Shown here: piece by piece, positions 11,503 through 19,986 of the stretch
Layout: the number at the start of each line of letters is the position of its first letter
How positions within the stretch are numbered: the stretch's first letter is position 1
Source of the DNA: Agaribacillus aureus
GTDB taxonomy: Bacteria; Bacteroidota; Bacteroidia; Cytophagales; Cyclobacteriaceae
Length of the DNA: 40,000 nucleotides
NCBI GenBank assembly: GCA_030442055.1
Contig: JAUJEB010000007.1
Location: 607,501-647,500 of the forward strand
Direction of reading: 5' to 3'
Made by a program: the position numbers and the translations under genes
The notes under the pieces: generated by a model
Told to the model about the DNA's origin: nothing
Seen by the model: only the letters and a program-made list of their open reading frames with translations
Database searches by the model: none

Positions 11503-11579
11503 GGTACAACAGTTGGCTATCGCAAAATAGAAAAAAGATAAAACAATGTGATCCCATTTTATCTGCTGGTGTTTTAAAA

Positions 11580-11649
11580 CACAGCTGAGTATAGCCGGAA
11601 CGGCGTGCTATGTTAGATGCGTATTTTCGTTCTAGCTAACTCAGCCGTG
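11580..11649. repeat. Large imperfect inverted repeat, attC-like hairpin
   Basis: The two arms pair over 20 positions (one is G-T): CACAGCTGAGT with ACTCAGCCGTG, TAGC with GCTA after a single bulged A, a small 2x2 internal loop, then GAACG with CGTTC, leaving a 25-base loop. There is no T run, so it does not look like an ordinary terminator. Bulged bases, the inner unpaired spacer and the GTTAGC/GCTAAC core recall integron attC sites, but strict RYYYAAC/GTTRRRY boxes are not both present. Confidence 0.6.
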
Positions 11650-11665
11650 CTAGATTGGGCTTGCT

Positions 11666-13933
11666 TTAGTTATTCATGGTAGCTTTTTTGTTTCCTGACT
11701 TCCCTGTTGCGTATTGTTTCTGCTCATCTCTGAACTGCGTCAATACCGAACTAAGTACTTTCCGCGATTTCAGTATGTCATGGGCATTCTTCATACATTC
11801 CTCGGCGGCTTTTGTGTCGCCATCGGTATAGAGGAAATGACTTAGCATTTTGACTTGATTTCCATAGTCTATGTGTCCAAGAGTATCTATTGATTCCTTC
11901 CTGTTGGTGATCAAAACTTTCATCAATTCCTTGCGGGCTTCATCAACCTTTGGCTTGGAAACTTTGATAGCCCCCTTAGCCTGCTGGGCTGAGGCAAGCA
12001 AAGTTTCTCCTTCCGGAATGCTCAATGTTTTATATCCTTTGGTCAATGGCGTTGCCAGCGCAAGCGATGCGTGGCTGGCCACACGGTTCTTGCCAAATTG
12101 ATCTACAACCCTGCGCAGTACATCATTTCCTTGCTCCAGGAACATGCTGCCGCGGAAGCTCAATATTCTTCCAACCTCATCGGAGAAAAAGTCCTGGGCC
12201 ACAATTTCTTCCTCATGATTTTTGGGAGGAGCAATTTTTATGTTTAATACATTGGAAATAATGTCTTCACCATCAATATTGATAGCTACTTGAATGCCAT
12301 AAACGCCTGGCTCAGCCAGGTCCCACCCGTTGAGACCGGCACCTATGTTCAGGGAGCTGTACATAGCCTGATCAGGTGCCATATGCGTCAGCGGGTTTTC
12401 CAGGCATTTTTGCGAATAAGGGTGCCACTGCCGTGCAGATTTTCCTTTTCTTTTGATAATTACGGTTAAATGTTCGCTATCTGAAAGCGTTGAGGCACCG
12501 ACGAGTTTTGGCTGGCTTGTCACATTTTGCAGTTTTAGTTCTATGTTAACGGGTTCCATGAACTCGAAATAGTCAATGTCTCGATGCAAGCGCGCTTCCA
12601 GCTTAAAGCTGCGTTCAGGATTAATATTTGCCTGGCTAAAGCCATGATCATCAAACCAATAAGCATTACCCATTTGTACAAATTGTTCAGGTGCATGGCG
12701 TAAAAAGAGCAATTCTTCATCGCTAAACCTGTATTCAAAATCTTCGAAAAAGGTAGACTGCCCTCCCATGACTCTGAAAGGATAGTTCATAAAACTGCGG
12801 GCTTCATGGTCATCAGCCAGCGGTATCCAGGGCCCCTTTCCGTTGAAGGACAAGGATTTTTGCCACGAGTGAGCCAGGTTGAATGCGTGCCCCATTTCAT
12901 GACACACCGTCCAAAACTTCATGCGTTTGACCCAGGACGCCGGACTGGGATCACCGGCGGGAGGGTTTTTTATAAATGAGTCATTAAAAATGGCGGTACC
13001 CTGACGATGATTCGGCCCAATATCGTCAAACATTATCCCACCTAGTGAAGGGCCTTGTTCATGCAGTCCCGCAAAGAATGTCCATAACGACCACTGTGGT
13101 TGGTTGGCGAACCGTGACCAGTAGGTTTGCATCGCATCGTGCATTTCCATATCGCTCCATCGTGCATTTGTACCTGATCCTGTAAGCGGAACAATTGATG
13201 AATCTGATGTCTGCGATACTTTAAAACCTGCGCGCTGAAATACTTTTTTGATGGTCAATTTTTCATCGGGCAACGATTCCGGATGGACAGGATGTGCATG
13301 CGTGTTGATTTGAGTTACCGCCGTGGTTCCGCTAGCCACATCAAACTCAAACTGGACTTTGTGAAAACACTTGCTGGTCCATTTGTAAGTCATCGTACGG
13401 CTTGCCGCCCCCATACCACTGAACGTCACAATAGCTCTACGTTGATTCGAATACCATGACCTGATTACTTTCAATTTTATGTTAGTATAAGGCAGAAGGA
13501 TTGTATTGCCGTTTTTATACCAAATGGTACCACTCCAGGTTGACTTTCCACGGTACTTCACACTGGCTATCCAATGTAAGCGTAAGTGTAATCCTATCTT
13601 GATGACTCCACTAACGATGTTTTGCGGGTATCTTCCGTCAACATCTATTCTAAGTTCTTCCTTTCTTTTCTTCCAAAGACCTGCAGGTTGTCTTTCGGAT
13701 CCGTTAAGTTCGTCCAATTTTTGAGATGGGAAGGGGCTTGTCAGCGAAGTTTTGGGTGTCCAGCTATAAAGCCCGCTTACGCGTAATAATCTTCGAAACA
13801 AAAAACCTTGGGCCTGAAGCTGTGATAAGTCAGGTTCCTCCAGGGGCCCTGAGTCAGTTGCCTCAATTTCCTGAGGATCAAAGTCAAGTTGGTCCAATTG
13901 ACTTTGAGATAGTTTTTCTTTGATGGTTTCCAT
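11666..13933 (-). CDS. Metzincin-like zinc metalloprotease, large, no signal peptide
   Basis: A predicted zinc-dependent protease of about 755 residues. The active site is HEMGHAFNLAH (H345, E346, H349, H355), followed 26 residues later by SFMNYP, which fits a metzincin Met-turn (M382). Asn stands where metzincins usually have Gly. Before it lies a beta-rich domain (about 85-210), and after it beta-sandwich and helical regions; the last 150 residues are helical with many Lys and Glu. No signal peptide or lipobox is visible, so either it acts in the cytoplasm or it leaves by a signal-less route. The ATG at 13933 is preferred over 13969, since the 12 extra residues look non-coding. It is flanked by hairpins at 11580-11649 and 13984-14024. 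Substrate unknown. Confidence 0.8.
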   Translation of the reverse strand: METIKEKLSQSQLDQLDFDPQEIEATDSGPLEEPDLSQLQAQGFLFRRLLRVSGLYSWTPKTSLTSPFPSQKLDELNGSERQPAGLWKKRKEELRIDVDGRYPQNIVSGVIKIGLHLRLHWIASVKYRGKSTWSGTIWYKNGNTILLPYTNIKLKVIRSWYSNQRRAIVTFSGMGAASRTMTYKWTSKCFHKVQFEFDVASGTTAVTQINTHAHPVHPESLPDEKLTIKKVFQRAGFKVSQTSDSSIVPLTGSGTNARWSDMEMHDAMQTYWSRFANQPQWSLWTFFAGLHEQGPSLGGIMFDDIGPNHRQGTAIFNDSFIKNPPAGDPSPASWVKRMKFWTVCHEMGHAFNLAHSWQKSLSFNGKGPWIPLADDHEARSFMNYPFRVMGGQSTFFEDFEYRFSDEELLFLRHAPEQFVQMGNAYWFDDHGFSQANINPERSFKLEARLHRDIDYFEFMEPVNIELKLQNVTSQPKLVGASTLSDSEHLTVIIKRKGKSARQWHPYSQKCLENPLTHMAPDQAMYSSLNIGAGLNGWDLAEPGVYGIQVAINIDGEDIISNVLNIKIAPPKNHEEEIVAQDFFSDEVGRILSFRGSMFLEQGNDVLRRVVDQFGKNRVASHASLALATPLTKGYKTLSIPEGETLLASAQQAKGAIKVSKPKVDEARKELMKVLITNRKESIDTLGHIDYGNQVKMLSHFLYTDGDTKAAEECMKNAHDILKSRKVLSSVLTQFRDEQKQYATGKSGNKKATMNN

Positions 13934-13983
13934 GAGCTTGAATGTTAAAATTGAACAATATAATGACATGTGCTTTCTTGACG

Positions 13984-14024
13984 GACAAGGCGAATAACGC
14001 TTCTTGCCGAAGTTAGCTGTTGTC
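13984..14024. repeat. Bulged inverted repeat upstream of the metalloprotease
   Basis: GACAA (13984-13988) pairs with TTGTC (14020-14024). Inside, further short paired blocks (GC, TAAC with GTTA, and TTC with GAA) are separated by bulges, giving about 14 pairs. It contains GTTAGC at 14012-14017, the same core seen in the hairpin on the other side of the gene. Confidence 0.4.
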
Positions 14025-14209
14025 AGACTGGTTGCTATATGGTAGGTTATTTTATCGTTTCTCTACCGTTAGAATTCATGAAAGGAAGTTTTAATTTACC
14101 GACTTTTAAGCCAATAATCAATCCCTAAAAATAGGTATTTGTCCAAATAAGCCTCTTTCCGTGTTCAGAGGTTGTAATCACATGTCGCCACCGTTTTATT
14201 TTGGCAATG

Positions 14210-14689
14210 TTATTTTTTGATTGCTTGTAAAGCATTGGGGCTAACAGCGCTCAGGTATATCCAAAATATAAAAAGCAATTGTAGCGGAATTCTGAAAAAC
14301 AGATAATTGATGTCGGGCCCGTCGGTAGTGCCGGTGATGGGATCTATGTGATTGATGGCGGCATAAATGTTTGCCGGTAGTACCAAAATCAGAAAAAGTA
14401 TCAGGCCTATTGCGGTGATTCTGGCATACCGCGGTACCAGCAATCCAACAGCTCCCAGAATCTCAAAAACACCGGTTAGATAAATGAGCCCTGTTTTAAA
14501 AGGAACCCACGCAGGAAGCATCGCCGCCATCCCATGGGTAAAAGCAAAATGCGCAACGCCTGTGAACACCAGCATGCAGCCCATCGCCATTCTCCCTACC
14601 CAAAACAGGCTGATCTCTCTTTTTTTTGACAGGCGTTTAATCAGCAATCCAATCAAAAAAGTGCTCAATAAAACAATTAACGGTTTCAT
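14210..14689 (-). CDS. DoxX family integral membrane protein
   Basis: Small inner-membrane protein of 159 residues with an N-terminal membrane anchor and about four hydrophobic segments (near 3-17, 28-50, 63-82, 88-108, and 130-150). Features of the DoxX/DoxD superfamily are a helix with F-x-G-x-x-H-F and the LTGVFEILGAVGLLVP segment at about 70-85. Members are linked to thiosulfate:quinone oxidoreduction or redox stress, but most are uncharacterised, and no partner genes are adjacent here. The exact substrate cannot be told. Confidence 0.85.
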   Translation of the reverse strand: MKPLIVLLSTFLIGLLIKRLSKKREISLFWVGRMAMGCMLVFTGVAHFAFTHGMAAMLPAWVPFKTGLIYLTGVFEILGAVGLLVPRYARITAIGLILFLILVLPANIYAAINHIDPITGTTDGPDINYLFFRIPLQLLFIFWIYLSAVSPNALQAIKK

Positions 14690-15010
14690 GCTTCTCTTTA
14701 AATTTAAAAATCAAACATAGGTTGGAAATAAAAAATTCGAAAGGAAAGATAATGAATTTGTCAGGTTACAGGTAGTGTGACAGCGATATTGACAGTAGAA
14801 ACTCAAAAAAATAATAAAAATCTTAGATCCCGTTAGCCAATTGGCGATTTTGGAAAAGTTTGTTAAGGATAGATATTTAGGAGTTTTAAAAAATAAGCCT
14901 CTACCCGACCGAGGAAAAATCCTCGAAGGTAGAGACCCATGCAAATCCATACTTTACCGAAAATTTAAATACGTGAGCGTTAGTTCACCTTTTTTGATGT
15001 ACGCTGTGGT
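14690..15010. other. Intergenic stretch without a gene
   Basis: AT-rich spacer of 321 bases between the DoxX gene and the tail-fibre-like gene. It holds one clear hairpin (14899-14934, listed separately) and presumably the DoxX promoter. A short plus-strand frame from a TTG codon crosses the hairpin and is not believed to be coding. Confidence 0.6.
14888..14934 (-). terminator. Probable terminator of the tail-fibre-like gene
   Basis: Hairpin with outer stem CTCTACC/GGTAGAG (7 bp) and inner stem CGAGGA/TCCTCG (6 bp). On the minus strand it is followed by a T6 run after six bases. It lies about 80 bases after the stop of the minus-strand gene at 15011. Confidence 0.55.
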
Positions 15011-15895
15011 TTATTCCCCGGCTTGAACGGCTTTTTTTAGCTTTTCGTTGTCTATTTTTAATTGCTTAACTTGATTGTTCAGAGAAATCAGATGTAAAGT
15101 CAACTCCTCTACTTTCTCCAATAGTTTCATATTCATTTCACTCAGGTGAATACCATTAGTTTCCATTTCTTTTCCTGACGGAATGCCTGGCAGGTGTTTT
15201 TTTTCTTTTATATACTTTTCGGTATCTTCCAGGGACCTCAAAGGGTAGTCATTTTCGAATACATAATCGGCAGCCGCGATGTTTAAGTCTATCTTTACCT
15301 CTTTGGCATGAACTTTTCCGTTGACCGTAAGCCTTGAATCCGGTACGGTGGTACCTATACCAACATTACCGTCACTTCTTATATGAATTTTTGGCAATGC
15401 ATCGTCGGGTTTGTTGCCAGCAACATAGAAAGTCAGGAAATCCTGGGCGCCATCCCATCCTGTTTTGAAAATCGTTTGATAAGTTCCAGTGGTAGTTTTG
15501 AGTTCAGATCCATACTTTAACGCTATATCTCCGGAAACACTTAACAATGAAGATGGGTCATTTATGCCAATACCCACCCGTTTTTGATTGTCGATAACCA
15601 TAGCCGCGGAGGTGGAGCTACCAGTATTCGTAATTATCAATTTGCCTCCTGAAGACCCCCAGGTGTTAGACGAGGACCCTATTCTCCATTCGCTACCACC
15701 TGTGGCATCATTGAGTAGTTTCAACTGCCAAATATTGCCAACGGCAGATATCCTTGAATCAAGATTGGTGTTGGTACCAACGCCTATATTGCCAAGGATG
15801 TATTCATTTGGGTTAGAAGGCACCCATTGGGAGGAACCATTGTAAACGATGGCAAGACAAAAAAAAGTGGTTGCGCAAAATATTTTAATTTTCAT
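15011..15895 (-). CDS. Secreted tail-fibre-like protein
   Basis: An exported protein of about 294 residues, with a signal peptide at 1-23 (MKIKIFCATTFFCLAIVYNG). It carries repeated N-V-G-I-G-x-x-x-P-x-S-x-L-x-V-x-G motifs (about 110-125 and 180-195), the hallmark of phage-tail-fibre-like beta-helical proteins common in Bacteroidota. The conserved C-terminal block (ADYVFENDYPLRSLEDTEKY, then HLPGIPS) and a final coiled coil resemble the trimerising end of such fibres. The ATG at 15895 is chosen because the signal peptide follows directly. It probably forms a surface trimer; the role in adhesion is inferred. No prophage genes are nearby. Confidence 0.85.
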   Translation of the reverse strand: MKIKIFCATTFFCLAIVYNGSSQWVPSNPNEYILGNIGVGTNTNLDSRISAVGNIWQLKLLNDATGGSEWRIGSSSNTWGSSGGKLIITNTGSSTSAAMVIDNQKRVGIGINDPSSLLSVSGDIALKYGSELKTTTGTYQTIFKTGWDGAQDFLTFYVAGNKPDDALPKIHIRSDGNVGIGTTVPDSRLTVNGKVHAKEVKIDLNIAAADYVFENDYPLRSLEDTEKYIKEKKHLPGIPSGKEMETNGIHLSEMNMKLLEKVEELTLHLISLNNQVKQLKIDNEKLKKAVQAGE

Positions 15896-15950
15896 GAGAC
15901 CAAAGTGTTTAAATGGCATATTTAATTTTTAACCAAGTTAATACGCGAGA

Positions 15951-15967
15951 GTGACACAAGATGTCAC
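15951..15967. promoter_or_regulatory. Palindrome upstream of the tail-fibre-like gene
   Basis: GTGACA-CAAGA-TGTCAC, perfect 6-base arms with a 5-base centre, 56 bases upstream of the start at 15895. The size fits a dimeric repressor or activator site. Which regulator would bind is not known. Confidence 0.35.
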
Positions 15968-16119
15968 CAGAGGAATTTTTAATTAACAATGTTTATTCCC
16001 ACAATTATCGGTATCTCATGTCGCTTCAGAAGTATCAATTTAATAAAACCTTAACCTGCAGGTAACTGTATCTCCACAACAAAACCCTATCATTGCCCTT
16101 ATCACCATTAAATTCGGGA

Positions 16120-17652
16120 ATGAAGTGTCTGCTATTCGCCATCTATACGCTACTGGTTTTTACGAGTTGTTCCATGCGGGAGCAAAAAAACGAAATACCC
16201 GCATCACCTCCGGCAACCCCCGAAAGCCTGGCTAAAACCTACTGTGGCAGCTGTCATCAATATCCTGAACCATCGTTGCTTGATCATGCGACCTGGAAAA
16301 AGTATGTGCTGCCAAGAATGGGTTATATGTACGGTATATACCCGCATGACAGCGTGAGGAAGGAGTTAGTTGGCCTGGGGAAAGATGCTGAAATAATAGA
16401 GGAGGCCGGGGTGTTTCCCAGGCAACAGCGGCTGGCTGACAGTACATGGAAAAGCATCGTGGACTATTACCTCTCCCACGCACCGGACAGCCTCCCACAG
16501 CCAGCCACAAAGAAAATCAGCATGGATTTAGAATTGTTTGAGGTAGTGGAGACACCTTACCGGTTATCACCACCAGGGACTACCTGTGTGGCTTTTGGAG
16601 ATGATGGTTTATACCTTGGAGATGCACATACCCAAAAAATTTACCATTTCGATAGCCGGCTTCAACTGCAGCAGGCCGCCAGGACCAAGGAAGGCGCCGT
16701 CTGGATAAACAATAAGAAAGAGAGCTTACTCATTACTGTTATGGGATCTTTTTCCCCTACTGATGAACCGTCGGGGTTTTTGATGGAATTACCAAAAAAT
16801 AAAGAAAAAAAAGCAGGCAAAATAATCAGCGGGCTCAGAAGGCCTGTACATACAGCCCTTGGAGATCTTAACGGCGATGATCTGGAAGATATGGTCATCT
16901 GTGAGTTTGCCAAGTGGACCGGCCGTTTGACATGGTGGGAGCAGACACCTGCGGGAAAGTATAAGATGCACCTGCTAAGCGGAAGGCCGGGTGCGATCAA
17001 AGCCTATATCAAAGACTTGAACCAGGATGGGCTTCCCGATGTAATCGCGCTGTTTGGACAAGGAGATGAGGGAATATTTGCTTACTACAACCAGGGAAAT
17101 GGAAATTTCACAGAAGAAACCATGATACGCTTTCCCCCGAGTTATGGGTCAAGTTATTTCAATTGGGTTGATTTCAATGGAGATGGTTTGGAGGATATTA
17201 TCTATACCGCTGGCGACAATGCCGACTACTTGCCGCTGATGAAGCCGTATCATGGCATTAGGATTTATGAAAATGATGGTTCCAATCGCTTTTCGGAATC
17301 GTTCTTTTTCCACCAAAACGGTGCCTATAACGCTATTCCTTTCGATTTTGATCAGGATGGTGATATCGACATCGCTTCGATCTCTTTTTTTCCGGATTAT
17401 GAGAAAACGCCTGAGGAAAGTTTTGTTTATCTCGAAAATGATGGACATGGGAATTTTAAGGCAGCTACCTTTAAGCACGCTTCCCGCGGAAGATGGATTG
17501 TTATGGATCATGCTGACTGGGATGGTGACGGAGACGAAGATTTGGTATTAGGGGCGCTTGCCTTTGAGGTCATACCGGATCACCTTGGTTATGTAAAAAA
17601 ATGGACTGAAAGCGGATTGTCATTTGTTATCCTTGAGAACACATTAAAATGA
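16120..17652 (+). CDS. Lipoprotein with haem-c motif and FG-GAP/VCBS beta-propeller
   Basis: A 510-residue envelope protein. The signal ends in a lipobox (LVFTSC, lipid-anchored Cys17). Next comes a cytochrome-c-type haem motif CGSCH (Cys42, Cys45, His46) in a small domain of about 100 residues. The rest is a beta-propeller with five calcium-binding loops of the DxNxDxxxD type: DLNGDDLED, DLNQDGLPD, DFNGDGLED, DFDQDGDID and DWDGDGDED. This domain pair is seen in Bacteroidota and Planctomycetota, usually without a known function; electron transfer coupled to carbohydrate or surface binding is only a guess. The start at 16120 gives a clean signal peptide. Confidence 0.85.
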   Translation: MKCLLFAIYTLLVFTSCSMREQKNEIPASPPATPESLAKTYCGSCHQYPEPSLLDHATWKKYVLPRMGYMYGIYPHDSVRKELVGLGKDAEIIEEAGVFPRQQRLADSTWKSIVDYYLSHAPDSLPQPATKKISMDLELFEVVETPYRLSPPGTTCVAFGDDGLYLGDAHTQKIYHFDSRLQLQQAARTKEGAVWINNKKESLLITVMGSFSPTDEPSGFLMELPKNKEKKAGKIISGLRRPVHTALGDLNGDDLEDMVICEFAKWTGRLTWWEQTPAGKYKMHLLSGRPGAIKAYIKDLNQDGLPDVIALFGQGDEGIFAYYNQGNGNFTEETMIRFPPSYGSSYFNWVDFNGDGLEDIIYTAGDNADYLPLMKPYHGIRIYENDGSNRFSESFFFHQNGAYNAIPFDFDQDGDIDIASISFFPDYEKTPEESFVYLENDGHGNFKAATFKHASRGRWIVMDHADWDGDGDEDLVLGALAFEVIPDHLGYVKKWTESGLSFVILENTLK

Positions 17653-17793
17653 TCTTTCTCATTGTCGATTGCAGGAATAATTTACTATTTTGGAAATCCA
17701 TGATTCCTGTTGGATTTCCCGGTGAAAAAGCGGTTATAATACGATAGGAGGTTTAATAAACGCGTTTGGGTATCGTTTGGAGGCAAATATAAA

Positions 17794-17868
17794 ATGAAAC
17801 GTGCTCTGTCCACAATTGAAGTGACAGAGGGCTTTTGCGATATATATGGCAAGAATACACTTATTTGA
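17794..17868 (+). CDS. Possible small upstream ORF (24 codons)
   Basis: ATG-started frame preceded by GGAGG ten bases upstream, encoding MKRALSTIEVTEGFCDIYGK and four more residues. Its end overlaps the start of the methyltransferase gene by 23 bases in another frame, an arrangement that would allow translational coupling. It also contains an inverted repeat (CTCTGTC...GACAGAG). No homology is known; it may be chance. Confidence 0.25.
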   Translation: MKRALSTIEVTEGFCDIYGKNTLI

Positions 17869-18619
17869 ATTTGAAGATCTACAATGGTTTCCCACCTTTT
17901 TGAGAAATTATGGGACCGATTTTTTGCAATTTTTAGCCAATAAAACCAAAATGTATAAACCGGTTATTCCCCTACTCGAAAAGGCGATTCAAAAAAGTGG
18001 AAATTATCAGATTGTTGATCTGGGTTCGGGAGGTGGAGGAGGATTGCTGTGGTTAAATGAGGCGCTCAAAGAGACTTACCCCGAATTGAAAATTTTGCTG
18101 ACAGATTATTACCCTAATATTGCGGCTTTTGAATACACGAAAAACCAAGCTGATAATTTTGAATACATTTCTACCCCGGTGGATGCCAGGGATGTCCCCT
18201 CAACGTTAAATGGTCTAAGGACACAATTTTTGTCTTTGCATCACTTCCAACCTAGGGATGCTGGAAAAATTTTACAAAATGCGGTGAACTCCGGAAACCC
18301 CATCGCTGTTTTTGAAGCCCAGGAGAGAAGCTTTTTGAGCCTGCTGGCAATGTTCTTTTCACCAATTAGTGTTTTATTCACAACACCGTTTATCAGGCCA
18401 TTTAAATTTGGACGAATACTTTTCACTTATTTTATTCCTATCGTGCCCCTGTTTGTTTTGTGGGATGGTATTGTTTCCTCATTAAGAACATATTCTGTAG
18501 AAGAGATGAAAAAATTAATTAGTAATGTTGAAAACCAGGATGATTTTGATTGGGAAACCGGCAGGATAAAATCCGGGCCAGGTGTCATTCTATATTTGAT
18601 TGGGTCTCACAAAAATTAA
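17846..18619 (+). CDS. SAM-dependent methyltransferase-like protein with a hydrophobic C-terminal half
   Basis: A 257-residue protein with a class I methyltransferase core. Motif I is IVDLGSGGGGGLLW at about 56-69, the acidic loop after beta-2 is LLTDYYPN at about 84-91, and FLSLHHFQPRDA near 128 fits motifs IV and post-I. The second half has two strongly hydrophobic stretches (about 165-185 and 195-215), which suggest membrane association. The substrate is not predictable. The start lies 193 bases after the FG-GAP lipoprotein gene, behind a possible small upstream ORF. Confidence 0.75.
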   Translation: MARIHLFEFEDLQWFPTFLRNYGTDFLQFLANKTKMYKPVIPLLEKAIQKSGNYQIVDLGSGGGGGLLWLNEALKETYPELKILLTDYYPNIAAFEYTKNQADNFEYISTPVDARDVPSTLNGLRTQFLSLHHFQPRDAGKILQNAVNSGNPIAVFEAQERSFLSLLAMFFSPISVLFTTPFIRPFKFGRILFTYFIPIVPLFVLWDGIVSSLRTYSVEEMKKLISNVENQDDFDWETGRIKSGPGVILYLIGSHKN

Positions 18620-18670
18620 AACGGCAAGACTTACTGGCCCCTGACAAACAATCATACTTTCGCTACCGAC

Positions 18671-19411
18671 GTGAATCATATTTATAAGCAAATCTTAGTT
18701 TCAATAATTCTTTCAGCTTGCTTTGTACTGAATGGTAAAGCGCAAAAAAAAGATGTTAAAAACTCTAATCAGCAGTGGTTTCAGTATAGTAGCCAAATAA
18801 AGTTTTCTGACAAATGGCGGCTTTCGGCAATTCTTGGCTATCGTACGCGAGATGGTTTTAGCCATTCCCTGCTGTATTTTGCGGGAACCCGAATGGGATA
18901 TCAGCTAAATCCCGGCGTGACGCTTTCACTTGGTTTTAATCATCTGGGATTTTATACTTCAGGCAGATTGAGCCAAAGGGAGTACCGACCTTATCAGCAA
19001 TTTACGCTGGTGCGAAAATATAAAAATATTGGTACTGGACATCGCTTGCGTGTGGAGCAAAGATATTTCAGAAAACGAGCCTATGAAGATATTAAAGCTG
19101 AAAGTCGTGCCAACTTGAGGTTTCGATATCGCTTTTCGCTGAGTCTTCCGTTGTTGCAGTTTCCACCTTTCGATAGTGATAAAAAACTGCTTTTTACCCC
19201 CTCGTACGAGATTTTCATAAATGCCGGGAAGGAAATTGTATACAATGTGTTTGACCGGCAGAGAATATTGGCTGGACTAACCATGCAATTCAATAGAAAG
19301 TTATCAGTCAGCATGTCCTATGTGCATCAGTTCACAGCCTTAAATTTGCCCCGTAGCTTTGACTCGGCCCATGTACTCTGGCTTAGTGTAAGCCAAAATT
19401 TTGATTGGTGA
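18671..19411 (+). CDS. DUF2490 family outer-membrane protein
   Basis: A 246-residue exported protein with a signal peptide at about 1-24 (ending NGKAQ), followed by alternating amphipathic beta strands that end in FDW with an aromatic residue last. This is typical of an outer-membrane beta-barrel, and the pattern QQWFQYSSQIKFSDKWRLSA matches the DUF2490 family. The function of the family is unknown. The start is GTG. It follows the methyltransferase gene by 51 bases, so the two may be co-transcribed. Confidence 0.8.
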   Translation: MNHIYKQILVSIILSACFVLNGKAQKKDVKNSNQQWFQYSSQIKFSDKWRLSAILGYRTRDGFSHSLLYFAGTRMGYQLNPGVTLSLGFNHLGFYTSGRLSQREYRPYQQFTLVRKYKNIGTGHRLRVEQRYFRKRAYEDIKAESRANLRFRYRFSLSLPLLQFPPFDSDKKLLFTPSYEIFINAGKEIVYNVFDRQRILAGLTMQFNRKLSVSMSYVHQFTALNLPRSFDSAHVLWLSVSQNFDW

Positions 19412-19549
19412 CTTTAACAAATTGCCTTTAGATTATTTGATTTTTTATTCAGATCCTGAAAAAACGTTCCGCAGGCTATATCATTAATATAGTTTATCGC
19501 GATATTTAAGATAAAATATAGGTGTTTTATTTATTTTAAAGAGAACTGT

Positions 19550-19912
19550 ATGGAGCTTGGAAATTTTTCGCTTAGCCTGACGGTTAAGGATATTCATAAA
19601 AGCCTGAGTTTTTATGAAGCCCTGGGATTTAAAGTCATTGATGGAGGGCATCAAAACAAAGGTTTTGCAGATACCGATATCATGAAATGGCGGATCCTGG
19701 AAAGCGCTTCCGTAAAAATTGGCCTTTTTCAGGGAATGTTCGATAACAACCTGCTAACATTTAATCCGAAAAATGTCATGGGGATTCAAAATAACTTGAA
19801 GCAACATGGCGTCACTTTCATAAAAGAGGCGGACGAAAATTCAGCCGATGGATTTGTATCAGCTATATTATCAGACCCCGATGGCAACCAGATCATGCTG
19901 GACCAAATGTAG
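19550..19912 (+). CDS. VOC superfamily (glyoxalase/bleomycin-resistance-like) protein
   Basis: A 120-residue cytoplasmic protein with the two beta-alpha-beta-beta-beta units of the vicinal-oxygen-chelate fold. Signs are SLTVKDIHKSLSFYEALGFK at the start and LSDPDGNQIMLDQM at the end. The glutamate common near the C-terminus as a metal ligand is not seen, so enzymatic activity is uncertain. It lies just upstream of the AraC regulator on the same strand. Confidence 0.85.
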   Translation: MELGNFSLSLTVKDIHKSLSFYEALGFKVIDGGHQNKGFADTDIMKWRILESASVKIGLFQGMFDNNLLTFNPKNVMGIQNNLKQHGVTFIKEADENSADGFVSAILSDPDGNQIMLDQM

Positions 19913-19986
19913 ATTGAAGTTACGAATGATATTGTTCAAGGCAGGGGCATTTAAGCATGGACATAGCTACACTATAATAGTATAAG

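Noticed and set aside
14841-15026. Plus-strand frame of 61 codons from a TTG
   Set aside because: It crosses a hairpin terminator and the end of the tail-fibre-like gene, has no start region, and its composition looks random.
15011-15895. Prophage or tailocin locus
   Set aside because: Only a tail-fibre-like surface protein is present; no capsid, sheath, baseplate or lysis genes are nearby.
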